Assembly (NCBI GenBank): GCA_963704995.1
Contig: CAVPIM010000018.1
Location: 248,001-312,000, forward strand
Reading direction: 5' to 3'
DNA from: RYN-230 sp963704995
Lineage (GTDB): Bacteria; Actinomycetota; Actinomycetes; Streptosporangiales; Streptosporangiaceae
DNA length: 64,000 nt
The notes below the pieces were generated by a model. That model saw nothing but the letters and a program-made list of their open reading frames with translations, made no database searches and was not told the origin of the DNA. Position numbers and translations under genes: made by a program. Below, piece after piece: positions 54,933 to 62,960 of the stretch (the first letter of the stretch is position 1; every line of letters begins with the position of its first letter).

Positions 54933-55534
54933 GACGGGGTGGCCTGAGATGGGTCGGCCTGGGACGGGGCGGCCTGAGACGGGGCGGCGGTCCCGTTCGG
55001 CATCCCGGGCAGGCTGCCCGCGGCGACGGGCAGGGCCACCAGGGAACCTTCCTGCGGCTGGCCCAGCCGGGCCCAGATCCGGTTGAGCTCGTACTGGTAG
55101 TACAGCGAGTGCAGCGAGAGGAAGAAGCTGAGCACCAGGCCGATCCAGCCGTTGCAGGATCGTTCCATGCCCGCGTCTTCCTGCATCTGGCCGATCCGCG
55201 ACCCGGTCTTGTAGATCGACACGTAGGGCGGGACGATGATCAGCCAGCCGACCGTGATCGCGAGCAGGGACAGCACCGGTTCCACGGCGATGTTCTCGTC
55301 GAAGTCCCGCGCCTCGCGGTTGATCTTGTACCACCAGACGAAGTGGTAGATACCGAGCGTGAGGAGGGGCCAGACCAGCCAGGTCAGCCAGATGTTCCGG
55401 GTCTTGCCCGCGCGCCCGGTCATGCCCGCGGCCCCGAGTGTCCCGTCCTGCGGGCCGGGCTGGCCCGGCCTGGCTGCCCCGTGCGTGCTGTCATAACGTC
55501 CCCCGAACGTCGAAGCGTGACCCACCGCGACCAC
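54839..55534 (-). CDS. DUF4234 domain membrane protein
   Basis: The 231-residue protein begins at a GTG at 55534 (ATG at 55423 is the other option). After a Gly/Pro-rich stretch it has the DUF4234 domain with three to four helices (WLTWLVWPLLTLGIYHFVWWYKINREARDF at about 49-78, then LSLLAITVGWLIIVPPYVSIYKTG). A 70-residue tail holds four PSQAx repeats encoded by a 15-base tandem repeat. A candidate -10 TACAAT lies on the minus strand at 55567-55562. The function of DUF4234 is unknown. Its 3' end overlaps the convergent transporter gene. Confidence 0.8.
   Translation of the reverse strand: MVAVGHASTFGGRYDSTHGAARPGQPGPQDGTLGAAGMTGRAGKTRNIWLTWLVWPLLTLGIYHFVWWYKINREARDFDENIAVEPVLSLLAITVGWLIIVPPYVSIYKTGSRIGQMQEDAGMERSCNGWIGLVLSFFLSLHSLYYQYELNRIWARLGQPQEGSLVALPVAAGSLPGMPNGTAAPSQAAPSQADPSQATPSQAARSGGTPGRSSDETSANSGPADADSTEG
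54924..54983. repeat. 15-base tandem repeat, four units, across two convergent gene ends
   Basis: Four near-identical units of the form GCGGCCTGAGACGGG run from 54924 to 54983. On the minus strand they encode PSQAx repeats of the DUF4234 protein. On the plus strand the first unit supplies the TGA stop of the MFS transporter. Slippage here would change one protein but not the other. Confidence 0.75.
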
Positions 55535-55657
55535 GATGATCTGCAGGTATCACTTTTCGTAATTGTACGATTCTCTGCTGCCATGAGGCGGGGCGGGGCG
55601 GGGCGGGGTCGGCAGGCGGCGGGCGGTCAGGCGGGCGAGCCGCCCCGGCCGCCCCCG

Positions 55658-55754
55658 CCCCCGGGCATTGGCTGACGAGGCGGGGCGCGGCGAAGCCGTG
55701 TTCCCTCCGAGTCAGCGATCGCGGGGGGTTCCGGGGGGTCGTCCCCCCGGGCTA
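55658..55754 (-). repeat. Dispersed repeat, copy B (inverted copy of 41648-41744)
   Basis: The reverse complement of this segment aligns with 41648-41744 over about 95 bases with only a few differences, including CACGGCTTCGCCGCGCCCCG and GATCGCTGACTCGGAGGG. The end at 55731-55750 is a perfect hairpin, CCGGGGGG/CCCCCCGG. It covers the last 14 codons of the crotonase gene and the spacer behind it. Confidence 0.85.
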
Positions 55755-56488
55755 GAGCGGAAGCGGTTGATCTCGGCGGCCAGGCCGGGGGCCGCCAGCG
55801 CGGACAGGCCGTGGCGCAGCTCGTTGGCCAGTGCGGCGTCCTCGGCCAGGGACAGACCCTCGAGCGCGGACAGGCGGTCGCTGCGCAGGCAGGCCTGGGG
55901 CAGCGCGGCGAGCTCACGGGCCAGCGCCTCGGCCGCGCCGCGCGCCTCGCCGGCCGGGACCACCCGGCTGACCAGGCCCATGGCCAGCGCCTCGGCCGCC
56001 GGGACGGGCCGGCCGGTGAGGATCAGGTCCAGCGCCCGGCCCAGGCCCACGATCCGGGGTAGCCGGACGGTGCCGCCGTCGATCAGCGGTACGCCCCACC
56101 GGCGGCAGAACACCCCGAGCACGGCATCTTCCTCGGCCACCCGCAGGTCACACCAGAGCGCGAGTTCCAGGCCGCCGGCAACCGCGTGCCCGCTGATCGC
56201 CGCGATGACCGGCTTGGACAGCCGCATCCGGGTGGGGCCCATCGGGCCGTCGCCGTCCGGCTCGGCCCGGTTCCCCTCCGGGCCGCCGATCGCCTTGAGG
56301 TCCGCCCCGGCGCAGAACGTCCCGCCCGCCCCGTACAGCACGGCGGCGCGGGCGCTGTCGTCCGCCTCGAACTCGCGGAAGGCCTCCGCCAGGGCGGCAG
56401 CGGCCGGGCCGTCCACCGCGTTGCGCACCGCCGGCCGGTCCAGGATGACTGTGCTGACCGGGCCGTCCCGCTCGACCCGGACGCTCAC
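55712..56488 (-). CDS. Enoyl-CoA hydratase/isomerase family protein
   Basis: The 258-residue crotonase-fold protein has ERDGPVSTVILDRPAVRNAVDG (about 5-26), the oxyanion-hole segment GGTFCAGADLKAIGG (about 55-69) and the second one, SGHAVAGGLELALWCDLRVAEEDA (about 99-122). It acts on acyl-CoA thioesters; the exact reaction (hydration, isomerisation or other) is not set by the motifs. The last 14 codons come from the dispersed repeat and replace the usual helical tail. It is on the same strand as and downstream of korAB, with a 43-base gap. Confidence 0.88.
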   Translation of the reverse strand: MSVRVERDGPVSTVILDRPAVRNAVDGPAAAALAEAFREFEADDSARAAVLYGAGGTFCAGADLKAIGGPEGNRAEPDGDGPMGPTRMRLSKPVIAAISGHAVAGGLELALWCDLRVAEEDAVLGVFCRRWGVPLIDGGTVRLPRIVGLGRALDLILTGRPVPAAEALAMGLVSRVVPAGEARGAAEALARELAALPQACLRSDRLSALEGLSLAEDAALANELRHGLSALAAPGLAAEINRFRSSPGGRPPGTPRDR

Positions 56489-56531
56489 CGGCCCGGGGCC
56501 GGGGCGTGTCCCGCGGATCTCCGGGACCCTT

Positions 56532-57626
56532 CTAGCCGACCTGCCAGGTGTCCGAGCCGGCCAGCAGCTCGGCCAGGTCGCCTTCGCCCTGCCGGGCCCG
56601 GGCCGCGGCGATCTGCTCGGCCATCAGGTCGTCGTAGCTGGCCCGTGGCTGCTGCCGGAACACGCCGATGGGGGTGTGCGCGAAGTCCGCGCTGTCCAGC
56701 CGGGACAAGGCGAACGCGTAGGACGGGTCCGCCGCGTGCGCGTCGTGCACGACCAGCGAATCCGGGTCGGCCCCGGCCACGTCCACAGCCTCCAGCGAGC
56801 CGGTGCGGCCGAAGCGCAGTCCGCGGCTGCGGTCCGCGCCGAACCGGACCGGCTCACCGTGCTCCAGCCGGATCAGCGTGTCATCCCGCGACTCCGGGCT
56901 GGTCAGTGGCACGAATGCGTCGTCGTTGAAGATCGGGCAGTTCTGGTAGATCTCCACGAACGCCGTCCCGCGGTGATCAGCGGCGGCCCGCAGCACGCTG
57001 GTCAGGTGCTTGCGGTCGGAGTCGATGGTGCGGGCCACGAAGCTGGCCTCGGCGCCGAGCGCGAGGGAGACCGGGTTGAACGGGGTGTCCAGCGAGCCGA
57101 ACGGTGTCGACTTGGTCACCTTGCCCTGCTCCGACGTCGGCGAGTACTGGCCCTTGGTCAGCCCGTAGATGCGGTTGTTGAACAGCAGGATCTTAATGTT
57201 CACGTTCCGCCGCAGCGCGTGGATGAGGTGGTTGCCGCCGATCGACAGCGCGTCGCCGTCCCCGGTGATCACCCACACCGACAGGTCGGGGCGGGAGGCG
57301 GCCAGCCCGGTCGCGATGGCCGGCGCGCGCCCGTGGATGGAGTGCATCCCGTAGCTGTCCACGTAGTACGGCAGCCGGGACGAGCACCCGATACCCGAGA
57401 TCATCACCAGGTTCTCCCGGGGGATCTCCAGCTCGGGCAGGAACGACTGGAACGCGGCCAGGATGGCGTAGTCACCGCACCCGGGGCACCAGCGCACTTC
57501 CTGGTCGGACTTGAAGTCCTTGGTGCCGAGCTTCTCGTCGGCCACCGGCACCAGGGTCAGCGAGGCCGGCCTGCGGCCAGCCTCCAGCGCCCCGTCGTCA
57601 GCCCCGCCGTGTGCACCGTTAGACAT
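56532..57626 (-). CDS. korB: 2-oxoacid:ferredoxin oxidoreductase, beta subunit
   Basis: The 364-residue protein contains VRWCPGCGDYAILAA (about 44-58) and the thiamine diphosphate motif WVITGDGDALSIGGNHLIHAL (about 117-137), closing in NNRIYGLTKGQYSPTS. This is the actinobacterial KorB type. With KorA it oxidises a 2-oxoacid, usually 2-oxoglutarate, to the acyl-CoA and CO2 and reduces ferredoxin. Its start overlaps the korA end by 8 bases. There is no ferredoxin gene beside it; the divergent nuoI-like gene might fill that role. Confidence 0.93.
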   Translation of the reverse strand: MSNGAHGGADDGALEAGRRPASLTLVPVADEKLGTKDFKSDQEVRWCPGCGDYAILAAFQSFLPELEIPRENLVMISGIGCSSRLPYYVDSYGMHSIHGRAPAIATGLAASRPDLSVWVITGDGDALSIGGNHLIHALRRNVNIKILLFNNRIYGLTKGQYSPTSEQGKVTKSTPFGSLDTPFNPVSLALGAEASFVARTIDSDRKHLTSVLRAAADHRGTAFVEIYQNCPIFNDDAFVPLTSPESRDDTLIRLEHGEPVRFGADRSRGLRFGRTGSLEAVDVAGADPDSLVVHDAHAADPSYAFALSRLDSADFAHTPIGVFRQQPRASYDDLMAEQIAAARARQGEGDLAELLAGSDTWQVG

Positions 57627-59490
57627 TGTCGATCACATCCTGGATCACGCCGGCCAGTTCGGCGGCACGGAACGGGAGTCCGCGCACCCGGTTGTAGGAG
57701 ATCACGTCGGTCAGGTAGCGCCCGCGCAGCACGAGCGAGAGCTGCCCCAGGTTGATCTCCGGGACCAGCACCTTGTCGTAGCTGGCCAGGACGTCGCCGA
57801 GGTTGGCCGGGAACGGGGACAGGTTGCGCAGGTGGGCCTGGGCCACCGAGCCACCCGCCACCCGGATGCGGCGCACGGCGGCGCCGATGGATCCGAACGT
57901 GGATCCCCAGCCCAGTACCAGCACCCTGGCCTGGCCATCCGGGTCGTCCACGGTGAGCGGCCCGATGTCGGCCGCGATGCCGTCGACCTTCGCCTGCCGC
58001 AGCCGGACCATCCGGTCGTGGTTGCCGGCGTCGTAGGAGATGGTGCCGGTGCCGTCCGCCTTCTCGATCCCGCCGATGCGGTGTTCCAGGCCGGGGGTGC
58101 CCGGAATGGCCCACGGCCGGGCCAGGGTGTCCGGGTTCCGCTGGTAGGGCCGGAAGTCGGGCTTGCCGCCGTCCGCGCTGCTCCATTCGCCGGGGCTGGA
58201 GAAGGAGAACTCGTCCCGCAGCTTCGGCAGGCCGGCCGGGTCGGGGATGCGCCAGGGCTCCGAGCCGTTGGCCAGGTAGCCGTCGGACAGGATGATCACG
58301 GGAGTGCGGTACTTGGTGGCGATCCGCACCGCTTCCAGGGCGATCTCGAAGCAGTCCGACGGGGTGGCTGGGGCCAGCACCGCGACCGGGGACTCCCCGT
58401 TCCGGCCGTACAGCGCCATCAGCAGGTCGGCCTGCTCGGTCTTGGTCGGCATCCCGGTGGACGGCCCGGCCCGCTGGACGTCGATGACGATCAGCGGGAG
58501 TTCGAGGGAGACCGCCAGGCCGATGGTCTCCGCCTTGAGGGCCATGCCCGGCCCCGACGTGCTGGTCACCCCCAGCGCCCCGCCGAAGGACGCGCCGAGC
58601 GCCGCGCCGACGCCGGAGATCTCGTCCTCGGCCTGGAACGTGCGGACCCCGAACCGCTTGTGCTTGGACAGCTCATGCAGGATGTCCGAGGCCGGCGTGA
58701 TCGGGTAGGCGCCCAGGAACAGGGGCAGCCCGGACCGCCGGGACGCGGCGACCAGGCCGTAGGACAGGGCGCTGTTGCCGGTGATGTTCCGGTAGGTGCC
58801 CGGGGCCAGGGTCGCGGGCTTGACCTCGTACTGGACCGAGAAGGCCTCGGTGGTCTCGCCGAAGTTCCAGCCAGCCTGGAAGGCGGTGATGTTCGCCTTC
58901 ATGATCTCGGGCTTGTTCGCGAACTTCGACTTCAGGAACTTGAGCGTGCCCTCCAGCGGCCGGTTGTAGAGCCAGGAGAGCAGCCCGAGCGCGAACATGT
59001 TCTTGGCCCGCTCGGCTTCCTTGCGGGAGACGTCGATCTCCTCGAGGGCCTTGACCGTCATCGACGTGACCGCCACCGCGTGCACGTTGTAGCCGGACAG
59101 CGAGCCATCCTCCAGCGGGTTGGCCGCGTAGCCGACCCGGGTGAGGTTGCGCTTGGTGAACTCGTCGGTGTTGGCGATGATGTCCGCGCCGCGTGGCACG
59201 TCGGCCAGATTGGCCTTGAGCGCGGCCGGGTTCATCGCGACGAGCACGTCCGGCGCGTCACCCGGGGTCAGGATGTCGTGGTCGGCGAAGTGCAGCTGGA
59301 AACTGGATACCCCGGGGAGCGTCCCGGCAGGAGCCCGGATCTCGGCGGGGAAATTAGGCAGAGTTGAGAGATCGTTGCCGAACGCGGCCGTCTCCTGGGT
59401 GAAACGGTCGCCGGCAAGTTGCATGCCGTCACCTGAGTCACCAGCGAAGCGGATTATGACGCGATCGAGCTGCTGGACCTGCTTGGTCAC
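57619..59490 (-). CDS. korA: 2-oxoacid:ferredoxin oxidoreductase, fused gamma-alpha subunit
   Basis: I choose the GTG at 59490, which has AGGAGG 10 bases upstream; the frame is open beyond it. The 623-residue protein has an N-terminal gamma domain (about 1-190, with RFAGDSGDGMQLAGDRF) and an alpha domain with GAYPITPASDILHELSKH and EDEISGVGAALGASFGGALGVTSTSGPGM. This is the KorA architecture known from mycobacteria. It is coupled to korB and divergent from the nuoB-nuoC-nuoI-like genes, which start about 300 bases away. Confidence 0.93.
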   Translation of the reverse strand: MTKQVQQLDRVIIRFAGDSGDGMQLAGDRFTQETAAFGNDLSTLPNFPAEIRAPAGTLPGVSSFQLHFADHDILTPGDAPDVLVAMNPAALKANLADVPRGADIIANTDEFTKRNLTRVGYAANPLEDGSLSGYNVHAVAVTSMTVKALEEIDVSRKEAERAKNMFALGLLSWLYNRPLEGTLKFLKSKFANKPEIMKANITAFQAGWNFGETTEAFSVQYEVKPATLAPGTYRNITGNSALSYGLVAASRRSGLPLFLGAYPITPASDILHELSKHKRFGVRTFQAEDEISGVGAALGASFGGALGVTSTSGPGMALKAETIGLAVSLELPLIVIDVQRAGPSTGMPTKTEQADLLMALYGRNGESPVAVLAPATPSDCFEIALEAVRIATKYRTPVIILSDGYLANGSEPWRIPDPAGLPKLRDEFSFSSPGEWSSADGGKPDFRPYQRNPDTLARPWAIPGTPGLEHRIGGIEKADGTGTISYDAGNHDRMVRLRQAKVDGIAADIGPLTVDDPDGQARVLVLGWGSTFGSIGAAVRRIRVAGGSVAQAHLRNLSPFPANLGDVLASYDKVLVPEINLGQLSLVLRGRYLTDVISYNRVRGLPFRAAELAGVIQDVIDNV

Positions 59491-59807
59491 AGTCGGAGAA
59501 CCTCCTCGGCGCGCCACGAGCCGGCGCCCTAGAGGCGGAGCGAGGCCAGCGAACGCCGCACCCGGCACGCACCGCGTCCGGGGCTGAGTTGGGATTGGTT
59601 CAATGTTACAGCGCTGTTGCGCTGCTCCACGGCACACGGGGGTTCCGCTAATAAGTAGTGACCTATCTCACACCAACCTGGTTCGGCTGGCGCGTGCGGA
59701 AGCCCGATGGCGCCGTGGAGAACATCGGGCTATCCCGTATGACGTCCCGCGGGGCGCCCCGGTTCACCAGGGGATGCCTTCTGGCCGGGCCCGGGTACCC
59801 TGGGCCG

Positions 59808-60337
59808 GTGGCTGCCGTGGATCTGCCCGCACCGCGTGCTGGCCGCGACCCCAGCGCGGCCGCCGGCCTGGGTACCGCGGCCGCCGGCGTGGGTACCGCG
59901 GCCGCCGGCACTGTCGTGGTGGACACGGCCCGGGGCTACGCGCTGTGGGTCTTCGACGCCGGGCTGGCCTGCTGCGCGGTCGAGTGCGCCGCCGCCCTGA
60001 GCCGGGTCAGCGGCGCGCCAGGTTCGGCCGGGGCGGCCCCGGAGGCTCGGGCCAGCGTGTTCATCGTGGCCGGCACGGTCACGGACAAGCTCGCGCCGCT
60101 GGTGCTCCGCGCCTACCAGCAGGTGCCGGATCCCAAGTGGGTCATGTCCTTCGGTGCCTGCTCCAACAGCGGCGGCCCGTACTGGGACTCCTACTGCGTG
60201 ACCAAGGGCGTGGACCAGATCATCCCGGTCAACGTCTACGTCCCCGGCTGCCCGCCCCGGCCGGAGGCGCTGCTGCACGGCCTGGACGTGCTCGCCCAGC
60301 GGCACCCCGCCGCCGGCCCCCGGCCGGGTCCCCGTGA
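59808..60337 (+). CDS. nuoB: Second NuoB-like subunit (3' end uncertain)
   Basis: The start is uncertain: the frame is open from 59658, and the GTG at 59808 gives a protein close to family length. Cluster ligands are conserved: GLACCAVECAAALS, SFGACSNSGGPYWDSY and PGCPPRPEALL. The frame then stays open to 61406, but the TGA at 60335-60337 in another frame overlaps the next GTG (GTGA). A one-base error in the Pro-rich last codons would restore normal coupling. A second NuoB next to KorAB suggests a modified complex I or a hydrogenase-like electron module. Confidence 0.8.
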
Positions 60338-60897
60338 CCCGGGCCCCGGCCCTGGCCCCCGCCGCGATCGCGGACCGGATCCGGGCCGCCGTGGGCGTCG
60401 AGGTGGACCACGAAACCGGCCCGGGCATGGTCACGGTGACAGTGCCCCCGCAGGCCTGGGCGGCCGCGCTGGCCTGCGCCCGGGACGAGCTGGGCTGCGA
60501 CTTCTTCGACTGGCTGACCGGGGTGGACGAGCTGGACGCCGGGGTGGCCGTGCTGGCGCATGTGTACTCCCTGGAAAGGCGGCACCACCTCATGCTGCGC
60601 ACCCTGCTGGCCGATGGGCAGGGACTGGCCACGGCCACGGGCCTCTACCGCGGTGCGGCGTGGCACGAACGCGAAACGCACGAGATGTTCGGCGTGCTGT
60701 TCGAGGGGCACCCCGGACTCGAGCCCCTGCTGCTCCCCGATGGCTTCGAACAGGTGCCGTTGCGGAAGAATTTTGTCCTCGCCGCGCGGCGCGACCGCGA
60801 CTGGCCGGGCGCGAAGGAGCCGGGGGAGGCCGCTGGTGCCCGGGGGCGCCGCCGGCCGCCGGCGCCTGCCATTCACGACGGGTGGCCCGCCTCGTGA
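60334..60897 (+). CDS. nuoC: Second NuoC-like subunit
   Basis: The GTG at 60334 opens a 187-residue protein of the 30-kDa complex I subunit family. FFDWLTGVDELDAGVAVLAHVYSLERRHH is followed by the signature WHERETHEMFGVLFEGHPGLEPLLLPDGF (about 109-137) and PLRKNFVL. It differs clearly from the copy in the main nuo operon. Its TGA overlaps the GTG of the nuoI-like gene. It would pair with the second NuoB, but no second NuoD is present in the window. Confidence 0.85.
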   Translation: MTRAPALAPAAIADRIRAAVGVEVDHETGPGMVTVTVPPQAWAAALACARDELGCDFFDWLTGVDELDAGVAVLAHVYSLERRHHLMLRTLLADGQGLATATGLYRGAAWHERETHEMFGVLFEGHPGLEPLLLPDGFEQVPLRKNFVLAARRDRDWPGAKEPGEAAGARGRRRPPAPAIHDGWPAS

Positions 60898-61406
60898 CCG
60901 CTGACCTGCCCGCCCGCAGCCGCGGGGTGATCGGGCTCCTCGAGGAGAACTGCACCGTGTGCATGCTGTGCGCGCGGGAGTGCCCGGACTGGTGCATCTA
61001 CATCGAGTCGCACAAGGAGCCGGTGCCCAGTGCTCAGGAGTCCACTGCTCAGGCGGCCAGTGCCCAGGAGCCCGGTGTGCCGGGGACTGGCGTGCCGGGG
61101 ACTGGCCGGGGCCGTCCGCGGGTCCGGAACGCGCTGGACCGGTTCGCCATCGACTTCTCGCTGTGCATGTACTGCGGGATCTGCATCGAGGTCTGCCCGT
61201 ATGACGCGCTGTTCTGGTCCCCCGAGTTCAGCTACGCCGAGCCGGACCTGCGCGACCTGACCCACGAGCGCGGGCGGTTGCGGACCTGGATGCAGACCGT
61301 GCCGCCGCCGCCCGCGCATGATCCGGGCGCGCCGACGCCGAAGGAGCGGCTGGCGGTGCAGGCCGCCGACGGCGGCTCCGGGGCGGGGCTCCGGGGCACG
61401 TCCTAG
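60894..61406 (+). CDS. nuoI: Second NuoI-like 2[4Fe-4S] ferredoxin subunit
   Basis: The GTG at 60894 overlaps the upstream stop. The 170-residue protein has CTVCMLCARECPDWCIYIESH (about 20-40) and CMYCGICIEVCPYDALFW (about 86-103), both full CxxCxxCxxxCP cluster sites, as in NuoI. A Ser/Gln/Gly-rich linker of about 30 residues separates the halves. It could take electrons from ferredoxin or directly from KorAB. It ends the three-gene set; no second membrane subunit (A, H, J-N) follows. Confidence 0.85.
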   Translation: MTADLPARSRGVIGLLEENCTVCMLCARECPDWCIYIESHKEPVPSAQESTAQAASAQEPGVPGTGVPGTGRGRPRVRNALDRFAIDFSLCMYCGICIEVCPYDALFWSPEFSYAEPDLRDLTHERGRLRTWMQTVPPPPAHDPGAPTPKERLAVQAADGGSGAGLRGTS

Positions 61407-61506
61407 CCGCGGCGGGCGCTGCGCGCCGACGGGGCGGCGCTGTGTAGCCGCGGGTTCCTGGCTGGCGGGCGCTGGCTAGCGGCGGTCCCCGGCCAGCGGG
61501 CGCCGT

Positions 61507-61998
61507 CTAGCGGAAGTTGACGAACTGCAGCGCGACGTCGAGTTCCTTGCCCTTGACCAGCGAGATCACGGCCTGAAGATCATCCTTCTTCTTCGACGAG
61601 ACACGGAGTTCCTCGCCCTGGACCTGAGCGCGGACCCCCTTCGGCCCCTCGTCGCGGATGATCTTGCCGATCTTCTTGGCATCCTCCTGCGTGATGCCCT
61701 CTTTGAGCTGGATCCCGATCCGGTACTCCTTGCCCGAGGGCTTCGGGTCGGCCGCGTCCACGATCTTCAGCGAGACCTGGCGCCGGACCAGCTTGTCCTT
61801 GAACAGGTCGAGCACGGCCTTGGCCCGTTCCTCGCTGTTGGCCCGGATCTCCACGCCATGGTCCCCGGACCAGCTGATGGATGCGCCGACCCCGCGGAAG
61901 TCGAAGCGGGTCGCGATCTCCTTGGCCGTCTGGTTGAGGGCGTTGTCAACTTCCTGGCGGTCGATCTTGCTGACGATGTCGAAGCTGCTGTCTGCCAT
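61507..61998 (-). CDS. yajQ: YajQ-family nucleotide-binding protein
   Basis: I take the ATG at 61998, with AAAGGAG 7 bases upstream. The 163-residue protein begins MADSSFDIVSKIDRQEVDNA and has FDFRG, IGIQLKEGITQEDAKKIGKIIRD and VRVSSKKKDDLQAVI-like blocks typical of the whole YajQ/UPF0234 family. The fold is two ferredoxin-like domains. Some members bind cyclic di-GMP. It is a stand-alone housekeeping-type gene beside tRNA-Tyr. Confidence 0.95.
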   Translation of the reverse strand: MADSSFDIVSKIDRQEVDNALNQTAKEIATRFDFRGVGASISWSGDHGVEIRANSEERAKAVLDLFKDKLVRRQVSLKIVDAADPKPSGKEYRIGIQLKEGITQEDAKKIGKIIRDEGPKGVRAQVQGEELRVSSKKKDDLQAVISLVKGKELDVALQFVNFR

Positions 61999-62230
61999 GC
62001 ACGGCTCCTTTCCCGTCGGTTGTGCACGCCGGTAGAAGACTGAAGTTAGGACACGTCGGTGAAACACCGAGACCTGAGGCTACTGCGCCGCCGGGGAGCG
62101 GGGGGAATCCGCCGCGCGCCGCCCGCCTTCCCGGGCGGCCCGCAGGGGCTGGCCAGGGCCAGGTTGGCGATGGGACGAGAACCCCCGCTGTCCGCTATCC
62201 TTCACTGTGCTGTCCTCAGCGATGGCGCAC

Positions 62231-62315
62231 GGCAGGTTGCCCGAGTGGCCAAAGGGAGCGGTCTGTAAAACCGTCGGCTTAGCCTACGTTGGTTCGAACC
62301 CAACACCTGCCACCA
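62231..62315 (+). tRNA. tRNA-Tyr (GTA anticodon), class II, CCA encoded
   Basis: GGCAGGT (62231-62237) pairs with ACCTGCC (62305-62311) as acceptor stem, followed by discriminator A and CCA. The anticodon stem is CGGT/ACCG with loop CTGTAAA, giving GTA for tyrosine. A long variable arm and the T-loop GTTCGAAC are present. In Streptomyces a tRNA-Tyr gene is the known integration site of the SLP1 element. Confidence 0.95.
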
Positions 62316-62960
62316 CCTGCGGAAACGGCCCGTGAGCTGGGGATTCCCGGCCTCGCGGGCTGTTGCTTTCGGGGCTGCGATGTCCCGCTGTGTCCATGGG
62401 AGTCCGGCTGTTTCCAGCTGTGCACGGACATATAGCGGACAGCGTCCGCGATCATGAAACGCGTTTGCGGCGCCGGATCGTGCTCGGCTCAGGACCGGAG
62501 CCTAGCCCTGGCAATTCGTGCCCAGCAGAGCGGGAGGTGACGCTGTGACGTAGCAGCGGATCTTGCTGTTCGTAAGCTCGTCGTCGCCTGCCGGTGTAAA
62601 TCCGGTCCGGGTAGCCGCCAGGAGGCCCGGTTGCAGGCTGGCGGTCCGGTTTGGAACGGTTCGGGCCGGAAGCCCAGCGTCAAGAGCCCTGTAAGGGGGA
62701 GCGATGATTCGGTCCGTAGCATGACGCGAAGCCTGCGGCGTCGTTAGCCTCAAGATTATTATCTGGCGGCGCCGCAGAAGACGACAGCCCGCGTGCGGCA
62801 CAACGTGGATCATCCCGTGCCAGGCGACTATTCCCCTGGAAATACCCCTTCGTGCAGCCATCGTTCCTCGACTGGGCGGTGGTGGCAGTTACAGTGCGCC
62901 TCGACCCGCTCCTGCAGCCCAGGATCTGACGGCCTCAGCCTTGATTCTTCTAGATCTAAA
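62316..62960. other. 645-base non-coding stretch after tRNA-Tyr
   Basis: No gene is convincing between the tRNA and the GmrSD-type gene. The first 200 bases are GC-rich without clear signals. A strongly structured block lies at 62530-62720 (separate entry). From about 62740 the base composition becomes more balanced, as in the gene that follows. Confidence 0.5.
62530..62720 (+). other. Structured RNA-like block (possible group II intron 5' remnant)
   Basis: Several short hairpins follow each other: CCGCCAG/CTGGCGG around a 16-base loop (62614-62643), GGGC-CGGAA-GCCC (62665-62677) and CCCT-GTAA-GGGG. Segments such as GTGTAAATCCGGTCCGGG and AGAGCCCTGTAAGGGGAGCG look to me like the 5' part of bacterial group II introns. 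No reverse-transcriptase frame or 3' domain V is seen, so a remnant is the most that can be claimed. Confidence 0.3.

Noticed and set aside
55668..57755. 695-codon plus-strand frame across the crotonase and korB
   Set aside because: Antisense shadow; it begins in the dispersed repeat and matches no family.
59608..59617. ACAGCGCTGT palindrome between korA and the second nuoB as an operator
   Set aside because: Only 10 bases, no spacing or composition support, expected by chance in 64 kb.
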